The position numbers were made by a program, and so were the translations under genes. Source: Xanthocytophaga flava (lineage in GTDB: Bacteria; Bacteroidota; Bacteroidia; Cytophagales; 172606-1). Taken from it: 64,000 nt of DNA. This document shows, one piece after another, positions 55,860 through 63,106 of this stretch. The notes beneath the pieces are model-generated. The model searched no databases. It saw nothing but the letters and a program-made list of their open reading frames with translations, and had not been told where the DNA came from. How positions within the stretch are numbered: position 1 is the stretch's first letter; every line of letters starts with the position of its first letter. Location: NCBI GenBank assembly GCA_030068525.1, contig JASJOS010000025.1, positions 1 to 64,000 on the forward strand, given 5' to 3'.

Positions 55860-56516
55860 ATGAAGCTGTTTTTTGATATACTGATCATTCTGTTTCTGGT
55901 AGTATTTCCCCACTACGTTCCACTTCCCTTTTATTCCTATGCCATTGTCTGTATGGCAGTGATGCTGTTTTACCTTAGGGAAAACAATCTGTCCCTGACC
56001 GATATCGGCCTTGACTTCAAAGGCATTAGCTTCCATGCGGTCTGGATCGGCTTGGCATCGGCCCTGGTCTGGACGGGCTTGATGCAACTGGTTTACATTC
56101 CTTTTATCCGTCATTTCTTCACGGTTCCAGACTACACCGAATACAACTTCATGCAAAACCATCTCAATACGCTGATTACCACCCTGATTGCAGCTTGGAT
56201 CGTGGGTGGGCTTTATGAGGAGATTATTTTCAGGGGTTTCATCCGATCAACCCTGGAGAAATACATCCTGGAGAAACGCACCCATCGCTATTCCCAACCG
56301 ATACCCGCTGTAATTACCAGCCTGTTGTTCGGGCTCTATCACTGGCAGCAGGATGTTTTCGGAGTCATCTCGGCTTTTATGGGTGGATTTTACTGGACCT
56401 ATCTGCTGGGCAGATACAAGGGAAATTTGTGGTATCCGATCTTCTGCCACGCTTGGTTTGACACGCTGGCCTTGACGATGATTTATTTTGATGTGTTTGG
56501 AAAGGTCCACTATTGA
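55860..56516 (+). CDS. CPBP-family intramembrane metalloprotease
   Basis: The 218-residue membrane protein has the CPBP (CAAX protease and bacteriocin-processing) motif GGLYEEIIFRGF with EExxxR near residue 120, then FGLYHWQQD and FCHAWFDTL, which hold the His residues expected. The family cleaves membrane proteins or processes peptides. It has no clear neighbour that would be its substrate. The tandem repeat stands in front of the gene. Confidence 0.85.
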   Translation: MKLFFDILIILFLVVFPHYVPLPFYSYAIVCMAVMLFYLRENNLSLTDIGLDFKGISFHAVWIGLASALVWTGLMQLVYIPFIRHFFTVPDYTEYNFMQNHLNTLITTLIAAWIVGGLYEEIIFRGFIRSTLEKYILEKRTHRYSQPIPAVITSLLFGLYHWQQDVFGVISAFMGGFYWTYLLGRYKGNLWYPIFCHAWFDTLALTMIYFDVFGKVHY

Positions 56517-56585
56517 AAAAGGTTATGATCGAAGATCATGATCGATAGATGTCATGATCCATAGAGGGGTATAATCGTTTTCATC

Positions 56586-56722
56586 CTTGCAGGCCACAGA
56601 ATAGGCTCCTGCAAGCTATGTATGAGTAGTCTCTTATGAGTAGTCTCTTATGAGTAGTCATTTATTCAGTTGGGTATGTTCAGCGACGTGTCCTAACCAT
56701 ACGAAGCGTCGGTGAACATACC
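56586..56722. repeat. Two inverted repeats between converging genes
   Basis: CTTGCAGG/CCTGCAAG (56586-56593 and 56608-56615) may end CPBP transcription. GGTATGTTCAGCGACG (56673-56688) pairs with 56707-56722 with one mismatch across an 18-base loop, in front of the end of the YceI-like gene. Between them are TATGAGTAGTCTCT direct repeats. The rest of 56517-56837 has no gene. Confidence 0.55.
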
Positions 56723-56837
56723 ATGAATATCAACCAATGGCTATTTACACAAACCTGATAACCATACTCATAACCATACTCATAACCCAATACCCATAAC
56801 CGGTTGAAGGCCAACAGGGACGCATCACCCGATAACA

Positions 56838-57275
56838 TCACCCGATAACATCACTCAATTCGGCCACTTTGGCCATCACCAAGGTTGGAACCTCAATCTT
56901 GTGGTCGGTCAGGCGCACGTCAAAATCACTGACCAGAATCAGTTGCCCGTTGCTGATTGTCAGCTTGCCTTTCAGTGTACGCTCCCGGCTGACACCATGC
57001 AGTTCCAGCGTGCCTTTGGCCGTCACATCATAGGTTCCCTCCTTGACCAGTCGGAGATCATTACCTGTGTGGGGATCATAGCCGAAGCGCCAGCGGTAAT
57101 TCTCCAGAAAATCAATCAGGCGCACAACCGTATCGGCCTCAGGCTTTTCGATCCGGAAAAACTCGCGGTCTTCCCAGTGCACCTTCACCCCGGTGGCCCT
57201 GGACATATCCCTGTCGAATCTATTGAAATGGATGGGTTGCATCTGAAAATCCCACGGGGGCATGAATGAAATCAC
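56838..57275 (-). CDS. Protein with a partial YceI-like C-terminal domain
   Basis: The 145-residue product has, at about residues 75-145, a segment KGTLELHGVSRERTLKGKLTISNGQL... that matches the second half of Bacteroidota YceI proteins, which bind polyisoprenoids in a beta-barrel. The first half does not look like YceI (no usual FNPLM region) and there is no signal peptide. GTG at 57275 overlaps the stop of the ankyrin gene; an ATG at 57263 is an alternative. It may be a fusion or a truncated gene that kept its frame. Confidence 0.55.
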   Translation of the reverse strand: MISFMPPWDFQMQPIHFNRFDRDMSRATGVKVHWEDREFFRIEKPEADTVVRLIDFLENYRWRFGYDPHTGNDLRLVKEGTYDVTAKGTLELHGVSRERTLKGKLTISNGQLILVSDFDVRLTDHKIEVPTLVMAKVAELSDVIG

Positions 57276-57976
57276 ACGTAGATCACCCCGTCGTCAAAAA
57301 TACGGATTTCCGGCTCTGCCGCCGGGTCAAACCCCTGCAGGCGGATGGAGCGGTACTCATCTTCGGCCGTAAAAGTCAGTGGTCTTTGTAATAACTCGGT
57401 ACTCGCTTGCCGATTCAGGCGGGCCAGTACCGAGTTCTCCTGTTTAAGCTGCTGGTCATATTGCGCTAAAAGCTGCTCCACACCGGTCTTTTTCAATTGC
57501 TCCCTTGGGGAACGGCGGTAGTTGTTCTCACTGTCAGCGTTAGCCCCCGCGGCCAATAGCAGCATTGTTTTTTCACGGCTGTGGTTAAATGACATGACCG
57601 CCCGCCACAAAGGGGTATTGCCCTGGTTATCCTTCAGATCAACGGCGGCTGATTTTTCAAGCAGACACTTGACCGCTTCCACCGTGCCTGTTTGGGCAGC
57701 GTGATGCAAGGCGGTAAACCCCTGCTCATCTTGGATGTCAATCAGAAACCCGTGCCCGTGCCGGTAGAGCCATTCGAGCATGGGGATGCTCCAGATAGGC
57801 ACCTGCGCCGCCACCATCAGCGCGGTCTGTCCGAAGCGGTCGGTTTGATTGATCGACTGGAGGACAAGAAAAGTTTGCGCGCGGACAAACTCCTCCTTTT
57901 TGATCAGATCAAAGCTATAAGCAATGCCGGGCACCTGGCCGGGCTTGGGTGTGTCTGTTTTGTCGGAAAGAGCCAT
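57272..57976 (-). CDS. Ankyrin-repeat protein
   Basis: The 234-residue product contains two to three ankyrin repeats at about 45-150, such as GFTALHHAAQTGTVEAVKCLLEKSAAVDLKD and GNTPLWRAVM...LLLAAGANADSE. Ankyrin proteins mediate binding and many bacterial examples protect against a partner toxin. It overlaps the YceI-like gene by 4 bp, so both are probably made together. Confidence 0.8.
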   Translation of the reverse strand: MALSDKTDTPKPGQVPGIAYSFDLIKKEEFVRAQTFLVLQSINQTDRFGQTALMVAAQVPIWSIPMLEWLYRHGHGFLIDIQDEQGFTALHHAAQTGTVEAVKCLLEKSAAVDLKDNQGNTPLWRAVMSFNHSREKTMLLLAAGANADSENNYRRSPREQLKKTGVEQLLAQYDQQLKQENSVLARLNRQASTELLQRPLTFTAEDEYRSIRLQGFDPAAEPEIRIFDDGVIYV

Positions 57977-58120
57977 AAAACCGGATTCAATGAAGGGAGC
58001 AATACAGCGTAAATGAATAAAGCGTAAATGAATACAGTTAAATCCACACAGGTAAATGACTCTTTTCCGGATATAATGGTCTTACCAGCAAAAATGCTTA
58101 TATGGGCGAAAATGGTCGTA

Positions 58121-58360
58121 TCAGCCAATTTTGATCTTATCCAGATAAGGGGCTAATCCGGACGTGTCCTTGAAAGCGGTCAGATCCACAATCCGGTTGT
58201 TTTCCGGATCATAGACCAGCTCGACATAAAAATCCCCCAAGGCGTACAAACTCAGTGAATGACTCTCCAGCATCTGACAGGTCAGGAACGTTCCCTTTTG
58301 CCAGGTCAGTTCGGCTTTCTCATTTAATGGCAACTGGGCGAATAATGAATAATAGATCAT
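58121..58360 (-). CDS. Small protein of unknown function
   Basis: The 79-residue product is soluble and ends PYLDKIKIG. I do not recognise a family. It is 144 bp upstream of the ankyrin gene in the same direction and may belong to the same unit. Confidence 0.5.
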   Translation of the reverse strand: MIYYSLFAQLPLNEKAELTWQKGTFLTCQMLESHSLSLYALGDFYVELVYDPENNRIVDLTAFKDTSGLAPYLDKIKIG

Positions 58361-58521
58361 GACAACTCACTTAGGATCAAACATCTGTAAAGGTAAAACA
58401 AATGCGTCTGCACTGCTTGACATTGACATGGTAAACTTACACATGTAATCCCAAAGCCAGATTGCTCAAGCTGGCTAGTGAAACAGGTTTATCTTAGCCT
58501 TGAATTAAATTAGGCTTATCC

Positions 58522-58860
58522 ATGCGTTTTGCTTTACTATCTATCTTCTTTCTCTTTTCTTTTTTAGCGGCCTTTGCCCAGCAAGCTTCCACTACTGAGA
58601 CAGACAGTCCGGCCACTTACCCGGGCTCCTCTAAAGCCGTTGTTACCAGCAAGAATAGTAGTAACAAGAGCAGTACTGGTACTAACAGTGACAATAAGAA
58701 AAGTGTTGAATCGGCAGTATACATCTGCGATAGCAATACATCTTATGCATATCACAGTTCAACCGGTTGCCGGGGACTTTCCAGATGTACCCACGGGGTG
58801 GTTAAGCTCACACGCAAAGAAGCAGACCAATCGCGCACTCCCTGCAAGTGGTGTTACTAA
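58522..58860 (+). CDS. Small secreted Cys-rich protein
   Basis: The 112-residue product has a signal peptide (MRFALLSIFFLFSFLAAFAQQ), a Ser/Thr-rich middle, and a conserved end with YICDSNTSYAYHSSTGCRG, LSRCTHGVVKLTRKEA and TPCKWCY. Small proteins with this end are widespread in Bacteroidota; the paired Cys suggest metal binding or disulfides. The role is not known. Confidence 0.7.
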   Translation: MRFALLSIFFLFSFLAAFAQQASTTETDSPATYPGSSKAVVTSKNSSNKSSTGTNSDNKKSVESAVYICDSNTSYAYHSSTGCRGLSRCTHGVVKLTRKEADQSRTPCKWCY

Positions 58861-58910
58861 TACCTAGTGTTATTAAAGGGTAGATGAGCTATGCTTTTCG
58901 ACAAGCGGAT

Positions 58911-59247
58911 CTAGAAAGCCCGGTAATAGTTTTTACGAATTGACTCCGTCCAGTTACCCGCTGTCGCCAGATCGTATCCCTGACCGGTCAGAAAGTCGAA
59001 AATGGCCTGCTCGCGCTAAATAGCCCGGATCAGCCATCGCTTTGCGGTAATAAGCCGAATCGACAAACCCTTTGCAAAGCCGGTCAAGCTGTGTCTGATC
59101 GGCTATTGTCTCAGATAACCCATTGGGTTGACTGATGGGGGCGAGCTCTTTTTTGGGCTTTTTCATCCGTCTGTTACCAGCATTCATTTCCATTCTTTTA
59201 CGTGTACTAGTCAGTAACGTTTGGCAATTGTGTAAGTATCTTCTCAT
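58911..59247 (-). pseudogene. Frameshifted small gene
   Basis: The first frame codes ...GFVDSAYYRKAMADPGYLAR and then runs into unlikely sequence. The second frame continues sensibly from REQAIFDFLTGQGYDLATAG to a TAG at 58911-58913 (KNYYRAF). The join falls at the GCGCGAGCAG stretch near 59013-59020; a two-base loss would explain it. If so, the intact protein would be about 110 residues. I do not recognise the family. Confidence 0.6.
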
Positions 59248-59262
59248 AGTATCTGTAAAATT

Positions 59263-59297
59263 AAAAACCCCAGAGCAGGTCCTCTCCTACCCTGGGG
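59263..59297 (-). terminator. Intrinsic terminator of the DUF6876-like gene
   Basis: On the minus strand CCCCAG (59292-59297) pairs with CTGGGG (59268-59273) across an 18-base loop, followed by TTTTT (59263-59267). It lies 20 bp past the stop of the gene at 59317. Confidence 0.6.
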
Positions 59298-59316
59298 CTG
59301 ATTGTTGCAGTCTTGG

Positions 59317-59703
59317 CTAGTACTCGGATGGTAAAAGCAGTACCCCGTCTGTTAGCCAAAGAGTAACTTTACCGGCGGTAAAATCCGAGTATGGGATTGA
59401 CTGGGAAAACAGGTCTCTGCCATTGCCATCTGCGCAGCTGAGTTGAAACCCTTGCTCTTTGCGGCTAAGTATCCAAACTTGGAATTCTTCCCTTGAAAGG
59501 TTTCGGTTCAAGCGAGCCTCGATCAGGATCCTGTCCAACAGCCAGTAACAACTGAACTTCTCGGCCAGAAACTGCACCCCTTCGGTGTAGACCAGCTTGG
59601 TCAACGGGTGCCGGTAGATGCACTGTGAGCCGGTGAACTCATTTAAGATCGTGTTCAGATCCGTCGAAATGTTGACTTGGGAGAAAAGATTGAATAGGGA
59701 CAT
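59317..59703 (-). CDS. DUF6876-like protein preceded by the ArdC-type leader
   Basis: The 128-residue soluble product has the pattern FTGSQCIYRHPLTKLVYTEG, FLAEKFSCYWLLDRIL and DGVLLLPSEY, which I recall from DUF6876 proteins of Bacteroidota mobile elements; their function is unknown. Its upstream sequence is the second copy of the leader found before the ArdC-like gene, so it may be another protein made early after DNA entry, perhaps with an antirestriction or anti-defence role. That role is inferred only from the shared leader. Confidence 0.65.
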   Translation of the reverse strand: MSLFNLFSQVNISTDLNTILNEFTGSQCIYRHPLTKLVYTEGVQFLAEKFSCYWLLDRILIEARLNRNLSREEFQVWILSRKEQGFQLSCADGNGRDLFSQSIPYSDFTAGKVTLWLTDGVLLLPSEY

Positions 59704-59715
59704 AACTGTAAAAAG

Positions 59716-59968
59716 TTGAAGGTTGGGCCCGACTTCGTGTTAGGCGATAGCCTTTTCATACAGGAAAAAAATTGACAGGGCAAAAGGCTCCGCTGTGATT
59801 CCCCTCGCTTTCCAGAGCTGGAAGCGGTTTACGGTGTGATAGATAGTTGTGGGCAGGCTAAAAAGCTTCCAGGCGAAGCGTACTCTGGAAAGTGTCGGTT
59901 TTTCTCCTGTATTTTTGCTTATCTCCTGACTAAGTGTGTAGTGCGGTAGGTTTTATTCTGACGAAGAG
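59716..59968 (-). ncRNA. Conserved ~250-base leader (copy B)
   Basis: This copy matches 5499-5752 in ordered blocks: GAAGGTTGGGCCCGAC... GGCGATAGCC... ACAGGAAAAAAATTGACAGG; GCTTTCCAGAGCTGGAAGCG then GTTTACGG; and CTCTGGAAAGTGTCGGTTTT with CTCCTGTA.TTTTGCTT, ending TAGTGCGGT. Here the long-range stem CTTTCCAGAG / CTCTGGAAAG is perfect. The frame open in copy A is interrupted here by a stop, which supports a non-coding function. Confidence 0.55.
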
Positions 59969-60077
59969 GAATAATGCCGAAATGGTAATACATGGCTCTC
60001 AAAAATAAAATAAGAATGATCATTTATCAATTACCACCTAAAATTCCATCATTTCTATAAAGAAGATTTATGATTTT

Positions 60078-60794
60078 CTATGGAAGTTGATCAATTGTTT
60101 CACACAAGCGTTCGGCATAGGAAAAGGCAGGAACTTTCACCCATTCTTTATTTACAATGAAAATCCAGAAAAGTACAACCAGGAACAGTACAACTGTTGA
60201 GTATTTGAAGCTGTTGGAAAACAAAAGCGGATTCCATGAACCGTTACTGAAAACCCAAAAAAAATAATTGCCTAAGATCAGAGAAGTAGTAAGCAAAATA
60301 CCATACAACTTTAAACCCCACAAGTTTCTTCGGAAACCGTAGCTAATGTTGTCTTTGAACAATAATGAATAGGTCTTTGTGTCCCTTGTTTTGGTGATCA
60401 GAAATTTAGTCCAACTCGAATAGACCTGATCACATTCATCGCAAGCAGTGTTTTCCAAATCCAGGTTTGGTATAACCGGGACTGGGCATAGAGTGTGAAG
60501 ACGCTGGTGATAGCGGTCAGTCGTATGCTTATCGATGCGCGTATCCCGAAGCCGCAGCAGCTGGGTAGAAGGCGCACCACCCCAACTAGACCACAGCTCT
60601 TTTTCCTTCTTTTTACCCCGATCCCTGCCCAGCTGTGAAAACAGATAGGTCAAGGCCCCTGCCACACCTATTGATGAAAACAGGCCGATTATTTTCTCAA
60701 ATTCCAGCGAATACGCCACCCCAATTACGATGATTGGGAAGAACAATATGATAACCGGATAGAATCTGGCTTTCAATGAATACAGATCAAACAT
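60078..60794 (-). CDS. Four-TM membrane protein of the ubiquitin-like operon
   Basis: The ~238-residue product begins MFDLYSLKARFYPVIILFFP and has hydrophobic segments near 11-29, 34-52, 162-183 and 195-216. The middle (about 60-155) is hydrophilic with a conserved-looking LLRLRDTRIDKHTTDRYHQRLH segment and three Cys. A TTG at 60813-60815, overlapping the stop of the upstream gene, is an alternative start adding 7 residues. It may be the membrane effector or anchor of the system; two- and four-TM effectors occur in CBASS and related defence operons. The family is not known to me. Confidence 0.65.
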   Translation of the reverse strand: MFDLYSLKARFYPVIILFFPIIVIGVAYSLEFEKIIGLFSSIGVAGALTYLFSQLGRDRGKKKEKELWSSWGGAPSTQLLRLRDTRIDKHTTDRYHQRLHTLCPVPVIPNLDLENTACDECDQVYSSWTKFLITKTRDTKTYSLLFKDNISYGFRRNLWGLKLYGILLTTSLILGNYFFWVFSNGSWNPLLFSNSFKYSTVVLFLVVLFWIFIVNKEWVKVPAFSYAERLCETIDQLP

Positions 60795-60811
60795 AGCTGA
60801 CAGACTGTTTT

Positions 60812-63106
60812 TCAAAATATGTAAGGAAGAATATGGTTAGGCGTAACAATCATTAAAAACACTGGAAGTGGAGTTGGTAACTGTTCAAAATAGTTTTTGA
60901 ATTTGCCGACAGTATTCAGGTCTGTTTGGCTTGGTTGATTAGGGCCCAGCGGATGGCTATGCCACTCGCCGATATAACCCAATTGATTGCCTGACAAAGT
61001 GTTTATTTGTTCGATGGCATCAGGCAATCCTTCTATGCCTCGGAAAAAGCAGACTTCATTTGCTTGACTGTCCGGGGGAGCCGCCAAAGCTTCAACCACA
61101 TGAATGGTCCTGGTTTTAAAGTTAGCCCTCCCAACCATTACGCCACCGGTTTCACGGGGAGATGATTCTTTCATCCGCTGCTTTATCTCTTCCAAAATAC
61201 CCGCTTGAAAGCGAACCTGCCAAGATGAATCATTTACAGCCGGCATTACATCCAAGCGCGGAACCTTGATCAGATTACAGACATTGGAGTAAAAAGGAAC
61301 CTGGGTGATTTGGTTTAAGTAAATTTTGCCGATTTCACCGGCTTCGTGTGCAGATTCGGATTTGATAACACCTGCAAAGTAAGCGCTGTGCAGGCTGATC
61401 ACATCATCGGAAAGAACAATAGTCTCCGAATTGCATCCGACTCCAACCGTAATGGATAAATTATTTTCTTCCTGCCTATTTTCACGTTGCAACCATTCAG
61501 TGATTGAAGGCATATGTCGGTACTGGCTATACAGAATAACCTGCAGATCATCGATACGCGGATTTCTGTCTTTCCCTTCCAAAAGGAGAATGCCCAGATT
61601 GCCAAGATCGGATAGATAGCATTTACACACACGGCTTATCCCTGCTACTCTAGCTTTGATAAGGCTTTGGGAAAAGCTGTTAGAGGCTGTAAAATCAAAA
61701 ATCCAGTTAAATACTTTCAAAAGATCACCAGCAGATAAAACATAATGCCCTGATTTATCAGTGGAGGTCAGAATAAGCTTTTCATGGGGATAGATCCTGT
61801 TGATCTCATTTTTTAATGCGTCTGCTTTGTTCAGACCAACAGAACCGGCAGGTGCGGCATGCCTCGCCAAATTATGAGGGGAAAGATCGTCCGGGTCAAC
61901 CAAAATAAAATTCGTTTCACCACTTCTGGCCAGATGCATGGTGATCTTGGAACCTAATGCACCACAGCCAATAATCAAATTATATGATCCAAAGCTGCCC
62001 TTAAAACCGGATATCTCACGCGCCCTTCTTTGGGTTAAGGGTTGTTTATGTGCCTGAAAAAATACTGAAACGTTGTTGACAATCTTTCCGTCATCAACAT
62101 CCGGAGAATCAACCCGCAGACAAAAATTAAAGAATTCAATATTGCCGGAAAAACCAATCAATGGTTTTGGTCTTTTGACACCTATTATGACAGGTATAGT
62201 GACATAGGTATTAGCATCAGCTGTGGCAATCCATTCTTCCAAGTTTTGTAGACCGATGCCAAACTGAGCTCCAAATACTTTCAACCTCTCCCAGTCGGAT
62301 GGTAAATTCACCTCATACCGGTCGAACACAGTTTGGTGATTCGACCAAACAATGTACCCAAAATGATACCTTTTCTTTGATGGAAGACTAGCATCTTTTT
62401 CTTTTTCCTTCTGAAATTCTTCGAAAGTTTCTTTTGTGTTAGCAGGTGTGACAATCTTGTTCAGCTTGAAGATCAGTCCTTTCTGGGATTGATTTCTTTC
62501 AAAAAGACCAATGGCGAAATCACTCTGCGGAATATAGGATTTATTTTGTGTAACCACATCCATCAGTTGATCATAGTCGTAGATTACCATACCCCAATAC
62601 CCTTCCAGACGTATAGGATCAAACTGATCAGCATCAATGGTTAATTCTCCGCTTGCCGCATCCCTTAACCAGTTGCTGACCCGTATGACCAAATCCTTCA
62701 GCTGTTTATTGGCATACCACTCCTCTTTGCTGCCCCGAATCAGACAAAATGCCGGCGGCCCGCCTTCCCTGGTAACATATAGATGAGCAAGTTGATCCTT
62801 CGGAAAATCCAGTCGATCCGGGTAGACCGCAGGAGGCACATGAGGATAGTTTACCAAGTTAATCACAATCAACACCGGCTCCTGCTTGCGTATATCAATC
62901 CCATCAAAATTACCCAGTGGAGGCAATTCCACCGCGACGGTAAGGGAGATGGCCAGTTGATCCCCATCCCAATCGAACAGTTTCAATGGCTTACCACCTA
63001 AGAACCTGACGAGTCCTTGTAAAGAGGCCGACAGATCAAGGTTGGTAATTTCGCTGGTGAACGGAGCCAGTGTTGCACTGTATCTTTTTGGTTTACTTTG
63101 ACCCAT
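60812..63106 (-). CDS. E2-E1-JAB triple-fusion protein of a ubiquitin-like conjugation system
   Basis: The 764-residue protein joins three activities. Residues ~30-170 are E2-like (YPHVPPAVYP, and Cys121 in GPPAFCLIRG as the likely thioester Cys). Residues ~370-600 are a ThiF/E1 adenylation domain: IIGCGALGSK (379-387), ILVDPDDLSPHNLARH, and Cys558 in GVGCNSET as the likely E1 Cys. Residues ~635-764 are a JAMM peptidase with Glu652 (ETGGVMVGR) and HSHPLGPNQPSQTD (716-729), all ligands intact. It could activate, transfer and remove a ubiquitin-like modifier. It overlaps the metallo-beta-lactamase-fold gene by 14 bp. Confidence 0.88.
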   Translation of the reverse strand: MGQSKPKRYSATLAPFTSEITNLDLSASLQGLVRFLGGKPLKLFDWDGDQLAISLTVAVELPPLGNFDGIDIRKQEPVLIVINLVNYPHVPPAVYPDRLDFPKDQLAHLYVTREGGPPAFCLIRGSKEEWYANKQLKDLVIRVSNWLRDAASGELTIDADQFDPIRLEGYWGMVIYDYDQLMDVVTQNKSYIPQSDFAIGLFERNQSQKGLIFKLNKIVTPANTKETFEEFQKEKEKDASLPSKKRYHFGYIVWSNHQTVFDRYEVNLPSDWERLKVFGAQFGIGLQNLEEWIATADANTYVTIPVIIGVKRPKPLIGFSGNIEFFNFCLRVDSPDVDDGKIVNNVSVFFQAHKQPLTQRRAREISGFKGSFGSYNLIIGCGALGSKITMHLARSGETNFILVDPDDLSPHNLARHAAPAGSVGLNKADALKNEINRIYPHEKLILTSTDKSGHYVLSAGDLLKVFNWIFDFTASNSFSQSLIKARVAGISRVCKCYLSDLGNLGILLLEGKDRNPRIDDLQVILYSQYRHMPSITEWLQRENRQEENNLSITVGVGCNSETIVLSDDVISLHSAYFAGVIKSESAHEAGEIGKIYLNQITQVPFYSNVCNLIKVPRLDVMPAVNDSSWQVRFQAGILEEIKQRMKESSPRETGGVMVGRANFKTRTIHVVEALAAPPDSQANEVCFFRGIEGLPDAIEQINTLSGNQLGYIGEWHSHPLGPNQPSQTDLNTVGKFKNYFEQLPTPLPVFLMIVTPNHILPYIF

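Noticed and set aside
60812..61260. JAB domain considered as a RadC-type or housekeeping metalloprotease
   Set aside because: It is fused to E2 and E1 domains and has the JAMM set, which fits a deconjugating enzyme.
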